Shown: one piece after another, positions 26,961 to 37,656 of the stretch
How the letters are laid out: the number at the start of each line of letters is the position of its first letter
Numbering within the stretch: the first letter of the stretch is position 1
Assembly: GCF_008806375.1 (NCBI RefSeq)
Contig: NZ_WAAT01000050.1
Coordinates: 186,001 to 250,000, forward strand
DNA: 64,000 bases
From: Pseudotamlana haliotis
Lineage (GTDB): Bacteria; Bacteroidota; Bacteroidia; Flavobacteriales; Flavobacteriaceae
Direction of reading: 5' to 3'
Program-made: the position numbers and the translations under genes
Notes under the pieces: model-generated
Told to the model about the DNA's origin: nothing
Databases searched by the model: none
What the model saw: the letters and a program-made list of their open reading frames with translations, nothing else

Positions 26961-29900
26961 ATGAAATATTTTTCTGTAGTCCTAGTTTTAGTTATGCTCA
27001 TTTTTAATGGATGTAAAGACGATTCAAGTGTAGCTTTAAACAACATTCAAAAGTTTAAGGATTATATCTTTGAAGTAACCACAGGAATTGTTCCAACCAA
27101 AACAGACATCAAAGTGGTTTTAATTAATCCGATGAAAGATATTTCTTCTGAAGTCGAATTGGATAAAAGTATATTAAAAGTTTCGCCTAAAGTCCCAGGT
27201 AAAGTCGTTGCGCTTAATAATAGAACCATTGCTTTTATTCCTGAAAATAAATTTGAATCCGATACCAGGTATACTTTTAAATTAGATTTGGGAGCTCTCC
27301 AAGATGTTAGCAGTGAGTATGAGCATTTTGTTTTTGATGTAAAAACCATAAAACAAGATTTCCAGGTGGTAATTAATAATTTAGAAAGCTATTCTAGAGA
27401 TTGGCAATATTTAAATGGGACTTTAAGGTCTAGTGATATTGTTTTAAAAGCGGTAGCAGAAAAACTCATAACCGTTAAGCATAAAGGTAAAGCCTTACCT
27501 GTAAAAATACTTGATGAGCGTTTAGAAGGGAATTATTTTAAATTTAAAATAGATAGCATTAGACGCTATGAAAAGGACAGTTACCTCGAAATAGAATGGG
27601 ATGGCAGTGATTATGATATCGATACAGAAGGTGATTATACCTTTAATATTCCGGGTAAAAATAATTTTGAAGTCGTAGATATCAATGTTTTTGATGAAAA
27701 GAATAAATACCTAGAAATTAACTTCTCTGACCCCATTAAGAAGAACTTCAATCTAGATGGTTTTATTACTGTTGAAGGTAAAAATCATTTGTCGTTTTCA
27801 ATCATTAATAACGTGGTTCGGGTTTATGTAGGGCATTTTGATGAAACCAAAACACTAACTATTAATAGTGGTATTACAAACGAATACGGATACAAACTGA
27901 AAAGATCTTTAACAAAAGAAATTACCTTTGAGGAGATTAAGCCGAATGTGAAACTGCTTCAGAATGGTACTATTTTACCCACTTCTGAAAATCTTAAATT
28001 CAATTTTGAAACCGTAAATTTAAAGGCTGTTGATGTTACCATTATTAAAATTTTTGAAGATAATGTACTGCAATTTCTTCAAAATAATAACCTAAGAGAT
28101 AGCACCGAACTTTTGCGTGTGGCTAGACCAATAGCCAAAAAGACAATCAATTTAGCAAAGTATAAAACCGATTTATCCAACTGGAAATCTTATTCGGTCG
28201 ATTTAAAAAATATTATTAACCCAGACCCTGGAGCTATTTATCGTGTAGAACTGAGTTTCAAAAGGTCATATTCTAATTATCAATGTGCCAATGATGATTA
28301 TGATGAAATTGAAGAAACCGTTATAAATTACGACCAAGAAGCAGCTGAGTCTAGTAATTGGGATAATTCTTATTATAACGAAGGTTATGATGAATACAAT
28401 TGGAGAGCTTCTGATAACCCTTGCGAGCCTGCTTATTATAGAAATAAAAAAGTGAGTACCAATTTACTCGCATCAAACATAGGAGTCATTGTAAAACAAG
28501 GGGTTGATAATAGTTACTTTATAGCCGTTAGCGATATCATTACAACCAACCCGATTTCGGATGCCGAGGTGAAATTCTATAATTACCAGCAACAATTACT
28601 TGGGAAACAAAAAACAGATTCCGAAGGTCTATCTGTAATTCCTATGTCATCAAAAGCATATTTTGTTGTAGTAACAAAAAACAAGGTGAGTACCTATGTG
28701 AAGTTAAACGATGGAAATGCCCTATCTGTAAGTAAATTTGATGTTTCTGGAGCCGAAACCAAACGTGGTTTAAAAGGCTTTATTTATGGAGAACGTGGGG
28801 TTTGGAGACCAGGAGATACTTTGCATCTTTCATTTATGTTAAATGATAGCAAAAATAAATTACCAGAAAATCACCCCGTTAAGTTAGAGGTTTTTGAACC
28901 TTCTGGCGCCTTATATTTTTCAGAAATTAAGACCGATGGTTTAAACAATTTTCACAAATTCACAGTAACTACTCACTCATCTGACTTTACCGGTTCTTGG
29001 ATGGCTAAAGTGAGTGTTGGTGGCGCTGTTTTTACTAAAAAACTAAGATTAGAATTTATTAAGCCGAATCGATTAAAAATCAAAACTTCAACGCTCAATA
29101 AACTCATTACTAATAAAAAGGTTCATGGAGACCTTGAGGCGCTGTGGTTGCATGGCGCTATCGCGAAGAATTTACAGGCTGATGTGACGGTTACATTTAG
29201 CCCTGTGAAAACGAGTTTCAAGGCTTTTCCTAGTTATAAATTTGATGACCCAACCAAAGTATTTTCAGGAAATGAAAAACTAGTTTTTAATAGTTATTTA
29301 GACAGTGAGGGTAAGGGACAGTTTTCTTTTAAACCAAATATAAGTCGTACGGCTCCAGGGTTATTAAAAGCCACTTTTGTTTCTAAAGTTTATGAAGAAG
29401 GCGGTGATTTTAGTACAGATGCTTTCTCGGTAAATTGTTCACCTTATGCTTCTTATGTTGGAATCTTAACACCAAAAGGTGATGCTGCTCGAAATATGCT
29501 CCTAACCGATACAAAACATAAATTTGAAGTTGCAACGGTTGATGCCTATGGAAAACCAATAGCAATTAAGGATGTTAAAGTAAAGATTTTTAAAGTGAAC
29601 CATAACTGGTGGTGGAATGAAGATGAAGATAACTTATCTTCTTTTGATACCAGCACTAACCATGAGGAAACCTTTTCAACTACTGTTTCTACAGATTCTA
29701 AAGGAAAAGCCACATTCGAGTTTGAATTGAAATATCCAGAATGGGGTCGCTATCTAGTATATGTTTTTAATAATGAGTCTGGACATTCCACAGGAAAAAT
29801 GGTTTTTATCGATTGGCCAGGCTGGGCAGGAAAAGCCAGAAAAGGAGATCCTTCAGCGGCAACCATGCTTACGTTTTCAACCGATAAAACAGATTATAAA

Positions 29901-32459
29901 GTAGGAGAAAAAGCGCTTATAACGTTTCCGTCCTCAGGGTCAGGAAGAGCTTTGGTTTCCATTGAAAATGGTTCGGGCGTGATTAAATCGTTATGGGTAA
30001 AAGCAAAGAAAGGTGATACGAAGTTTGAACTGCCTATCACAGAAGATATGTCTCCTAATGTTTATATAAACATGAGTCTTCTTCAAAACCATAACAACAC
30101 TAAAAACGATTTGCCTATACGTATGTTTGGTTTAAAAGGGATTCATGTTGAAAACCCAGAAACCAGGCTGGAACCTGAAATTTCCATGCCTAAGGTTTTA
30201 GCTCCGGAAACAGAGGTAGCTATTAAGGTTTCTGAGGCCAATGGTGTTGCGATGACTTATTCGATTGCCATTGTAGATGAAGGTCTATTGGATTTAACCC
30301 GTTTCAAAACCCCTAATCCTTGGGATATTTTCTATCAAAAGGAAGCTTTAGGGGTTAAAACCTGGGATATTTATGATGATGTGATTGGTGCCTTTGGAGG
30401 GAAGATTAACCAAGTGTTTAGTATTGGTGGTGATGATATGCTTCATGCGAGTAAAAATAAAAAGGCAAACCGGTTCAAGCCAGTAGTGATTTACAAAGGG
30501 CCCTTTAAAATAGAAGCCAATAAAAGTAGAACACATAAAATTAAAATACCTAAATACATTGGAGCGGTAAAAACAATGGTTGTGGCTCATAATCCAGAAA
30601 TTCAGGCTTATGGTCATGCAGAAAAATCGACCCCTGTTCGTAAACCTATAATGGTATTAGCTTCTATGGCAAGAAAGGTGGTGCCAGGTGAAAAGGTTAG
30701 GGTTCCTGTTACTGTTTTTGCCATGGAAAATAAAATCAAAAGTGCTAACGTGTCCATTAAAGTCAATGACGTATTTAAAGTAATAGGGCGCTCAACAAAA
30801 ACATTATATTTTTCTGGTCCAGATGAAAAAATAGCCTATTTTGATGTTGAAGTGCTTAAGGATGGCATTGGTGAAATTGATGTGAATGTCAGCGGACATG
30901 GTGAAAAGGCTTCTTATAGTCTAGAATTGAATGCTTTTAATCCGAACCCTAAAACAATTGAAACTACAGAGTCAGTTATTCAAGCGAAAGCCTCACAGAC
31001 TATGTCTTTTGAAACTTTTGGTGTAGCCGGGACAAATGCTGCAAAATTAGAATTATCTGCTTTTCCTTCCATAGATTTTACGAGTCGATTAGCCTATTTA
31101 ATTGCTTATCCGCATGGCTGTGTTGAGCAAACCACATCTGCGGCTTTTCCACAATTATTTATCAATGATATTTTTAAAATTTCCGAAGCAAAGCAAGATG
31201 AAACTCAGAAAAATATTCAAGTTGCTATTGATAAGTTAGCTAAATTTCAAAAATCTAATGGTGGATTTTCATATTGGCAAGGTCAAAGTTATACAAACGA
31301 TTGGGCGACAAGTTATGTTGGGCATTTCTTTTTTGAGGCTGAGAAAAAAGGGTATGTGCTTCCGCTTGATTTTGAAAAAAGATGGATAGACTACCAAAAG
31401 AAGGAAGCGAAGCGCTGGAGTGAGTCCGACAACCAATTAGCACAGGCCTACCGATTATATACCTTGGCGCTCGCCAAAGAAGCAGATAAATCATCCATGA
31501 ACAGATTTCGTGAATTAGCCATTCAAGGTGGCTTAAATGATGTGGCGAAATTACGATTGGCTGCGGCTTATGCTTTATCTGGTAAACATAGCGTGGCTAA
31601 AGAATTAATTCGTGATTTTGATATTCATGAGGCTTTAGATAATATTGAGGTAAGCACCCATAATTATGGTTCTAAACAGCGCAACTTAGCGATGATTTTA
31701 GAAACCTATATCCTTTTAAATGAAAGTTTAGAGGCGAAAACAATAGCTGATATTTTAGCTTCTGATTTAACAAGTAATCAATATATGAGTACGCAAACCA
31801 CGTCATATTGTCTTTTGGCTATGTCTAAATATGCTACTCATGTTGGAAATAAAGGAATTGATTTAGTATACAGTCTAAACGGAAAAAAACGCCAGTCTGT
31901 TAACGCGGATAAAGCCTTAATAATTGATGACATTCAAGTTAATTCAGGTGCTAACAGCATTAAAATTGAAAACAAAAATGATAACCTTATTTATGTTAGG
32001 CTAATTAATGAAGGGATATTACCAATTGGAAGTGAAAAAACAATTGAAAAAAATATGACTGTTAATTTGGCTTTCACCGATAAATCAGGACAACGTGTAG
32101 ATGTTTCAAACCTAAGTCAAGGAACAAATTTTGTAGCACATATTGTGTTGGGTAATCATACAGGTTCTAAAGTCAAAGATGTCGCTTTAAAGGCACTATT
32201 TCCTTCGGGTTGGGAGATTGTTAATTCAAGGTTTAATACGGGATCTAGTTTAAATAGTTCGATTACTCATGAAGATATTAGAGATGACCGGGTTAATTTT
32301 TATTTCGATATGGCACCGGGTCGAGAAAAATCATTTAAAGTATTATTAAATGCGTCTTATTTAGGAAGTTTTTATTTGCCGGGTATTCAGGCTGAAGCAA
32401 TGTACGACCAAGACTATTTTGTAAGAGATCAAGGGCAATGGGTTGAAGTAACGAAGTAA
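26961..32459 (+). CDS. Alpha-2-macroglobulin family lipoprotein
   Basis: Large periplasmic protease trap. The signal peptide ends in a lipobox with C18 (IFNGC), so it is membrane-anchored. Its 1832 residues hold the macroglobulin-like beta domains, an A2M core (RGVWRPGDTLHLSF...), the bait region, and the thioester motif GCVEQ with C1387, followed by the helical thioester domain (about 1385-1640). An intact CxEQ means it can covalently bind attacking proteases. As in E. coli, a PBP1C gene follows, consistent with joint defence and wall repair. Its TAA stop shares its last base with the MITE-like element that separates the two genes. Confidence 0.93.
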   Translation: MKYFSVVLVLVMLIFNGCKDDSSVALNNIQKFKDYIFEVTTGIVPTKTDIKVVLINPMKDISSEVELDKSILKVSPKVPGKVVALNNRTIAFIPENKFESDTRYTFKLDLGALQDVSSEYEHFVFDVKTIKQDFQVVINNLESYSRDWQYLNGTLRSSDIVLKAVAEKLITVKHKGKALPVKILDERLEGNYFKFKIDSIRRYEKDSYLEIEWDGSDYDIDTEGDYTFNIPGKNNFEVVDINVFDEKNKYLEINFSDPIKKNFNLDGFITVEGKNHLSFSIINNVVRVYVGHFDETKTLTINSGITNEYGYKLKRSLTKEITFEEIKPNVKLLQNGTILPTSENLKFNFETVNLKAVDVTIIKIFEDNVLQFLQNNNLRDSTELLRVARPIAKKTINLAKYKTDLSNWKSYSVDLKNIINPDPGAIYRVELSFKRSYSNYQCANDDYDEIEETVINYDQEAAESSNWDNSYYNEGYDEYNWRASDNPCEPAYYRNKKVSTNLLASNIGVIVKQGVDNSYFIAVSDIITTNPISDAEVKFYNYQQQLLGKQKTDSEGLSVIPMSSKAYFVVVTKNKVSTYVKLNDGNALSVSKFDVSGAETKRGLKGFIYGERGVWRPGDTLHLSFMLNDSKNKLPENHPVKLEVFEPSGALYFSEIKTDGLNNFHKFTVTTHSSDFTGSWMAKVSVGGAVFTKKLRLEFIKPNRLKIKTSTLNKLITNKKVHGDLEALWLHGAIAKNLQADVTVTFSPVKTSFKAFPSYKFDDPTKVFSGNEKLVFNSYLDSEGKGQFSFKPNISRTAPGLLKATFVSKVYEEGGDFSTDAFSVNCSPYASYVGILTPKGDAARNMLLTDTKHKFEVATVDAYGKPIAIKDVKVKIFKVNHNWWWNEDEDNLSSFDTSTNHEETFSTTVSTDSKGKATFEFELKYPEWGRYLVYVFNNESGHSTGKMVFIDWPGWAGKARKGDPSAATMLTFSTDKTDYKVGEKALITFPSSGSGRALVSIENGSGVIKSLWVKAKKGDTKFELPITEDMSPNVYINMSLLQNHNNTKNDLPIRMFGLKGIHVENPETRLEPEISMPKVLAPETEVAIKVSEANGVAMTYSIAIVDEGLLDLTRFKTPNPWDIFYQKEALGVKTWDIYDDVIGAFGGKINQVFSIGGDDMLHASKNKKANRFKPVVIYKGPFKIEANKSRTHKIKIPKYIGAVKTMVVAHNPEIQAYGHAEKSTPVRKPIMVLASMARKVVPGEKVRVPVTVFAMENKIKSANVSIKVNDVFKVIGRSTKTLYFSGPDEKIAYFDVEVLKDGIGEIDVNVSGHGEKASYSLELNAFNPNPKTIETTESVIQAKASQTMSFETFGVAGTNAAKLELSAFPSIDFTSRLAYLIAYPHGCVEQTTSAAFPQLFINDIFKISEAKQDETQKNIQVAIDKLAKFQKSNGGFSYWQGQSYTNDWATSYVGHFFFEAEKKGYVLPLDFEKRWIDYQKKEAKRWSESDNQLAQAYRLYTLALAKEADKSSMNRFRELAIQGGLNDVAKLRLAAAYALSGKHSVAKELIRDFDIHEALDNIEVSTHNYGSKQRNLAMILETYILLNESLEAKTIADILASDLTSNQYMSTQTTSYCLLAMSKYATHVGNKGIDLVYSLNGKKRQSVNADKALIIDDIQVNSGANSIKIENKNDNLIYVRLINEGILPIGSEKTIEKNMTVNLAFTDKSGQRVDVSNLSQGTNFVAHIVLGNHTGSKVKDVALKALFPSGWEIVNSRFNTGSSLNSSITHEDIRDDRVNFYFDMAPGREKSFKVLLNASYLGSFYLPGIQAEAMYDQDYFVRDQGQWVEVTK

Positions 32460-32620
32460 TACCATTTTAACTATATAATGGCGCATATAATTAGTTTCTT
32501 TTTCGCCCATATTTCAATATAAAATAAAATCGTAGCTAAGGCTATGCTTGAATTTTCTATTTCATCTGAACAAAAAATAATTCAAATTAAAAATACAACA
32601 TTATACAGTTAAATTGGTAT
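32459..32620. mobile_element. MITE-like element, copy B (162 bp)
   Basis: Inverted copy of the element at 15411-15572 (about 91% identical over the full length). It fills the entire gap between the alpha-2-macroglobulin stop and pbpC: its first base is the last base of the stop codon, and it ends 5 nt before the pbpC ATG. The internal palindrome is degraded here. Non-coding. Confidence 0.8.
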
Positions 32621-32625
32621 AAAAC

Positions 32626-34974
32626 ATGTTAAGGCGTATCAAATGTTATTTATATAGAAATAAAGTTAAAGCAATTATTTTGCTATTAATGGTTTTTGGA
32701 TATGCCTTTTGTTTACCAAAACAGTTATTTGATAGTCCAACGTCAACAATTTTAGAAAGTCGAGATGGAGCCTTGCTTGGTGCTTTAATTGCAGATGATG
32801 GTCAATGGCGTTTTCCAAAGTTAGATTCCGTTCCTAATAAATTTAAACATTGTATCACACAGTTTGAAGATGCTTACTTTTATAAGCACCCTGGTTTTAA
32901 TCCCGCATCGATGTTTAAGGCTTTTAAGGCGAATATGAAAGCCGGAAAAGTGGTTAGAGGTGGTAGTACGATAACGCAGCAGGTTATACGGTTATCTCGA
33001 AAAAACCAGTCAAGATCATATTTTGAAAAAGTTATAGAAATCATTCTAGCCACACGATTAGAATTAAGAGATTCTAAAGAGGAGATTTTAAATACCTATG
33101 TCTCAAACGCCCCTTATGGCGGAAATGTGGTAGGCCTAGAAGCGGCATCCTGGCGCTATTTTAAGACGGCTCCCGATAAATTGTCTTGGGGACAATCTGC
33201 TTTATTGGCTGTTTTACCCAATGCACCTAGCTTGTTATACCCTGGGAAAAATTCACAACAACTGATTGACAAAAGGAATGTCTTATTAAAAAAGTTATAT
33301 GACTCTGAAATCATTGATCAAACCACATATGAATTAGCAATAGAAGAAGGTGTACCAACTAAACCTCAAAAATTACCACAATTAGCACCTCATTTGTTGC
33401 AAAAAATCGCGAAAACAGAAAAAGGAAAACGCGTTAAAAGCACTATAAACACGCATTTTCAAGAATTAGCACTTCAAACAGTGAACAGACATCATAAGCA
33501 GCAAATACAAAATGGTGTTCATAATATGGCTGTTTTAATATTAGATGTGAAAACAAAAAAAGTACTTAGCTATATAGGAAATACAAATACAAAAAAGCAG
33601 CATCAAAAAGATGTTGATATCATTCTTGCTCCAAGAAGCACAGGTAGTGTTTTAAAACCTTTTTTGTACATGGCCATGTTAGATGCTGGAGAGTTACTAC
33701 CAGAAACATTATTGGCAGATGTCCCAACAACTATTGGAAATTATAAGCCAGAAAATTTCAGCCAAAAGTTTTTAGGTGCAGTTTCCGCAAAAGAAGCACT
33801 TGCTAGATCCTTAAACATACCTGCTGTAAGAATGTTGCAAGACTTTGGTCTCACCAGGTTTTATGATATTTTACAAAAATTAAACTTATCTCATATTAAT
33901 AAAGGAGCTGATCATTATGGGCTATCGGTAATTCTTGGTGGTAGCGAAGCGAGTCTTTGGGATATTTGTAATGCGTATAGCAACTTAGCAGGAACTTTAA
34001 ATCATTTTAATGAAAATTCTAGCCAGTATTATACGAAGGAATTTCAAAAAGCAGATTTTTCAAATGCCTTTCAGGCAAATTTAGGAAAGCTGAATTTTGA
34101 TGATAACATATTTAAAGCTGGTAGTATTTATTTTGGTTTTGAAGCCATGAAAGAATTAAATAGACCGAGTGCTGATAATGCTTGGCGTTATTTTGAGTCT
34201 GCACAAGAAATTGCATGGAAAACTGGAACTAGTTTTGGTAATCGTGATGCTTGGAGCGTAGGGGTAACATCAAATTATGTAGTTGGTGTATGGGTAGGTA
34301 ATGCAGATGGTGAAGGCAGGCCAGGGATGACAGGTGTCTCTGCGGCAGCACCTGTGATGTTCGATATATTTGATGCTCTGCCCAAATCAGAATGGTTTTT
34401 GTCACCCTTAGATGATTTGGTTGAAACAAAAATTTGTGATAAAAGTGGGCAATTAGCTTCTGATATTTGTCCGTTTACATTAAAACAAATTCCAGCGAAA
34501 GGCTTAGATACAGACTTGTGCACTTACCATAAGTTGGTGTATTTAAATAAGAGTAGAACGCACAGAGTGAACGCTTCATGTGAAAGAGTTGACGATATGG
34601 TTAAAACCTCTCAATTTGTACTTCCACCATTAATGGCTTGGTATTATCAATCTAACAATGCAGAATATAAATATCTACCACCGTTAAAAACTGGCTGTGA
34701 AGGTGAAGCAACTCCAGTAATGGCTTTTACAGAGCCTTTAAATACGAATACTATCATTGTTCCTAAAGGGATTTCTGGAGAACGAAATAAAATTGTATTT
34801 AAAATAGCCCACACCAATCCTCAAGCTAAAGTGTATTGGTATTTGGATGACCGGTTTTTAAAAGCAACACAAAATTTTAATGAACTAGCCATTCGTTTAA
34901 CTTCAGGATATCATACGGTGACTGTTTTAGATGAAAAAGGACACAGCATTTCTAAAAGAATCAATGTAAAATAA
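32626..34974 (+). CDS. pbpC: Penicillin-binding protein 1C
   Basis: Bifunctional peptidoglycan synthase anchored in the inner membrane by one helix (about residues 15-31). The glycosyltransferase domain has EDAYFYKHPG and RGGSTITQQVIRLSR. The transpeptidase has the SxxK motif in STGSVLKPF and KTGTS in the WKTGTSFGNRDAW stretch. The C-terminal 90 residues form the BiPBP-C domain typical of PBP1C. The 782-residue length is normal. It follows the alpha-2-macroglobulin gene in the classic pair, but its immediate upstream sequence derives from the MITE-like element. Confidence 0.94.
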   Translation: MLRRIKCYLYRNKVKAIILLLMVFGYAFCLPKQLFDSPTSTILESRDGALLGALIADDGQWRFPKLDSVPNKFKHCITQFEDAYFYKHPGFNPASMFKAFKANMKAGKVVRGGSTITQQVIRLSRKNQSRSYFEKVIEIILATRLELRDSKEEILNTYVSNAPYGGNVVGLEAASWRYFKTAPDKLSWGQSALLAVLPNAPSLLYPGKNSQQLIDKRNVLLKKLYDSEIIDQTTYELAIEEGVPTKPQKLPQLAPHLLQKIAKTEKGKRVKSTINTHFQELALQTVNRHHKQQIQNGVHNMAVLILDVKTKKVLSYIGNTNTKKQHQKDVDIILAPRSTGSVLKPFLYMAMLDAGELLPETLLADVPTTIGNYKPENFSQKFLGAVSAKEALARSLNIPAVRMLQDFGLTRFYDILQKLNLSHINKGADHYGLSVILGGSEASLWDICNAYSNLAGTLNHFNENSSQYYTKEFQKADFSNAFQANLGKLNFDDNIFKAGSIYFGFEAMKELNRPSADNAWRYFESAQEIAWKTGTSFGNRDAWSVGVTSNYVVGVWVGNADGEGRPGMTGVSAAAPVMFDIFDALPKSEWFLSPLDDLVETKICDKSGQLASDICPFTLKQIPAKGLDTDLCTYHKLVYLNKSRTHRVNASCERVDDMVKTSQFVLPPLMAWYYQSNNAEYKYLPPLKTGCEGEATPVMAFTEPLNTNTIIVPKGISGERNKIVFKIAHTNPQAKVYWYLDDRFLKATQNFNELAIRLTSGYHTVTVLDEKGHSISKRINVK

Positions 34975-35122
34975 ATTTATTCGTCATCCTACAAACGAAG
35001 AAACACGTTCAATACTCAATAGTGTTCAATATAACTGCATTTGAGCAAAACAATAGGCTTTCATAATCTACCTATATTTTGTATCTTAGGATAAATTTTT
35101 AACAAAACTTAAAATTTAATTT

Positions 35123-37390
35123 ATGGCATTTGATATTGATATGATAAAAGGTGTTTACAGCAATATGGCAGAGCGTGTAAATAAAGCTCGTGAGATTGTT
35201 GGTAAGCCGTTAACGCTTTCAGAAAAGATCTTATATTCTCACTTATGGGATGGTAATCCGACGAAAGTTTTTACCAGAGGAAAAGACTATGTTGATTTTG
35301 CACCTGATAGAATTGCATGTCAAGATGCGACTGCACAAATGGCTTTGTTACAATTTATGCAAGCCGGAAAACCTAAAGTTGCTGTACCTACAACGGTGCA
35401 CTGTGACCACTTGATTCAAGCTAAAGAAGGTGCTGCAAAAGATTTAAAGCATGCTAATAGTGTAAGTAGCGAGGTTTTTGATTTTTTAGAATCTGTTTCT
35501 AATAAATACGGTATAGGATTCTGGAAACCAGGAGCGGGTATCATTCATCAAGTAGTATTAGAAAATTACGCCTTCCCTGGCGGCATGATGATTGGTACAG
35601 ATTCTCACACAGTAAATGCTGGAGGATTAGGAATGGTAGCTATTGGAGTAGGTGGTGCCGATGCAGTTGACGTGATGGCCGGAATGGCATGGGAATTAAA
35701 ATTCCCAAAATTAATTGGTGTGAAATTAACCGGAAAACTTTCAGGTTGGACCGCTCCAAAGGATGTCATCTTAAAAGTAGCTGAAATTCTTACTGTAAAA
35801 GGAGGGACTGGTGCTATCGTTGAGTATTTCGGACCAGGGGCAACATCTATGTCTTGTACCGGAAAAGGAACCATATGTAATATGGGTGCCGAAATAGGTG
35901 CAACGACCTCTACCTTTGGTTATGATGAATCTATGGAGCGTTACTTACGTTCTACCGATAGAGCTGATATTGCTGATGCAGCCAATGAAGTTAAAGAACA
36001 TTTAACAGGAGATTCTGAAGTTTACGATAATCCAGAACAATATTTTGATGAAGTTATTGAAATTAACCTCACAAAATTAGGCCCTTTATTAAACGGACCG
36101 TTTACACCTGATTTATCTACGGAAGTTGGGGCATCAATGACCGAAAAAGCGAAAGAAAATGACTGGCCAATAAAAGTAGAGTGGGGCTTAATTGGTTCTT
36201 GTACCAATTCGTCTTATGAAGATTTATCAAGAGCCTCTTCTATAGCACAACAAGCCATTGATAAAGGATTAAAGATGAAATCTGAATTGGGTATTAATCC
36301 AGGTTCAGAACAGGTGCGTTATACCGCTGAACGTGATGGTATTTTAGGCATTTTCGAGAAATTGGATGCTAAAATATTTACCAATGCTTGCGGACCATGT
36401 ATTGGTCAGTGGGCAAGATACAGCGATCCAAAAAATGCACCTAAAAATAGTATTGTACATTCTTTTAACAGAAATTTTGCTAAACGTGCCGATGGCAATC
36501 CAAACACGCACGCTTTTGTGGCTTCTCCAGAAATTACAGCGGCGATTGCAATAGCTGGACGCTTAGATTTTAATCCGCTTACCGATAAGTTAATTAATGA
36601 AAATGGAGAAGAAGTCATGTTCGAAGAACCTCAAGGATGGGAATTGCCACCAAAAGGTTTTGAGGTAAAAGATAATGGCTATTTAGCACCAGAGAAAGAC
36701 GGAAGCCATGTTGAGGTTGTTGTGAGTGAAGATTCAGAACGTTTAGAACTTTTAACACCTTTTGAGCCGCTAGGTAGCAACATTTCAGGAGCTAAACTCT
36801 TAATTAAAGCCTTCGGAAAATGTACAACCGACCATATTTCTATGGCTGGACCTTGGTTACGTTTCCGTGGACATTTAGATAATATTTCTAATAACTGTTT
36901 AATTGGGGCTGTTAATGCATTTAACGATAAAACCAATTTCGTGAAAAATCAGCTTACTGGCGATTATGGAGGTGTTCCAGACACGGCAAGAGCTTATAAA
37001 GCGGCTGGTATTCCAACCATAGTGGTTGGTGATCATAATTATGGTGAAGGGTCCTCTCGTGAGCACGCAGCTATGGAGCCTAGACATTTAGGTGTTGCTG
37101 CCGTTATCGTGAAATCTTTTGCACGTATCCATGAAACAAACCTTAAAAAACAAGGGATGTTAGGATTAACTTTTGTGAATGAAGATGATTATGATTTAAT
37201 ACAAGAAGATGATACCTTCAACTTCACAGATTTAAATGAGTTTGCACCAGATAAACCGTTAACGCTAGAAATTGTTCATGCCGATGGTTCTAAAGATGTG
37301 ATTTCATTAAATCATACGTATAACAAAGCGCAAATTGCTTGGTATAACGAGGGCTCTGCTTTAAATTTAATTAAGAAGCAAAATGCTTAA
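35123..37390 (+). CDS. acn: Aconitate hydratase (mitochondrial-type)
   Basis: Second aconitase of the window, 755 residues, of the mitochondrial-type single-polypeptide class. Substrate and cluster motifs are present: [23 protein letters not shown] with the first cluster cysteine, [11 protein letters not shown] with the other two, and [17 protein letters not shown] in the C-terminal swivel domain. It should catalyse the same citrate/isocitrate step as AcnB. The two classes often differ in oxidative stability and regulation in other bacteria. A strong terminator follows. A TATATTTTG box near 35080 may be its promoter. Confidence 0.94.
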   Translation: MAFDIDMIKGVYSNMAERVNKAREIVGKPLTLSEKILYSHLWDGNPTKVFTRGKDYVDFAPDRIACQDATAQMALLQFMQAGKPKVAVPTTVHCDHLIQAKEGAAKDLKHANSVSSEVFDFLESVSNKYGIGFWKPGAGIIHQVVLENYAFPGGMMIGTDSHTVNAGGLGMVAIGVGGADAVDVMAGMAWELKFPKLIGVKLTGKLSGWTAPKDVILKVAEILTVKGGTGAIVEYFGPGATSMSCTGKGTICNMGAEIGATTSTFGYDESMERYLRSTDRADIADAANEVKEHLTGDSEVYDNPEQYFDEVIEINLTKLGPLLNGPFTPDLSTEVGASMTEKAKENDWPIKVEWGLIGSCTNSSYEDLSRASSIAQQAIDKGLKMKSELGINPGSEQVRYTAERDGILGIFEKLDAKIFTNACGPCIGQWARYSDPKNAPKNSIVHSFNRNFAKRADGNPNTHAFVASPEITAAIAIAGRLDFNPLTDKLINENGEEVMFEEPQGWELPPKGFEVKDNGYLAPEKDGSHVEVVVSEDSERLELLTPFEPLGSNISGAKLLIKAFGKCTTDHISMAGPWLRFRGHLDNISNNCLIGAVNAFNDKTNFVKNQLTGDYGGVPDTARAYKAAGIPTIVVGDHNYGEGSSREHAAMEPRHLGVAAVIVKSFARIHETNLKKQGMLGLTFVNEDDYDLIQEDDTFNFTDLNEFAPDKPLTLEIVHADGSKDVISLNHTYNKAQIAWYNEGSALNLIKKQNA

Positions 37391-37412
37391 TTTGTATTCA
37401 TAATATTTATTG

Positions 37413-37442
37413 AAAATCCAGCCCAACGGCTGGATTTTTTTT
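37413..37442 (+). terminator. Terminator of the second aconitase gene
   Basis: AAAATCCAGCC and GGCTGGATTTT form an 11-bp perfect stem with a CAAC loop, followed by T residues. Confidence 0.9.
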
Positions 37443-37477
37443 GTTCCAATTTTTAAAATATCTAAAGTTATTGTTTT

Positions 37478-37585
37478 GGCGTTACCACAAGGGTCGGGCT
37501 TTCACGACTCGCTTTTTTGCGTTTCCTGCCTGCCGGTAGGCAGGAAACACAAAAAGAGCTCAAACAAGCGTTCAATCCCTAACGC
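37478..37585. repeat. Structured intergenic repeat with terminal stem and long central hairpin
   Basis: The ends GCGTTA (37479-37484) and TAACGC (37580-37585) pair. A central hairpin pairs GTTTCCTGCCT (37521-37531) with AGGCAGGAAAC (37538-37548), flanked by T-rich and A-rich arms that extend the stem. It is much GC-richer than its surroundings. On the minus strand it would fold as an RNA with a closing stem, one long arm and a conserved-looking GCCCGACC segment. It resembles dispersed repeats of Bacteroidota genomes; a 69-codon frame through it is not a gene. Confidence 0.65.
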
Positions 37586-37656
37586 AGAGTTTCAAACTAT
37601 TAAACAAATTCCTTATTAAAAATCATCAAAGTTGTATTTTTACAAAAATACTTTAC

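Noticed and set aside
34229-34523. Minus-strand frames inside pbpC
   Set aside because: Antisense to the transpeptidase region, low-complexity composition, no domains; shadows of a well-supported gene.
37410-37619. 69-codon plus-strand frame after the second aconitase
   Set aside because: It begins inside the terminator and runs through the palindromic repeat; the translation has repeat-derived composition and no domain.
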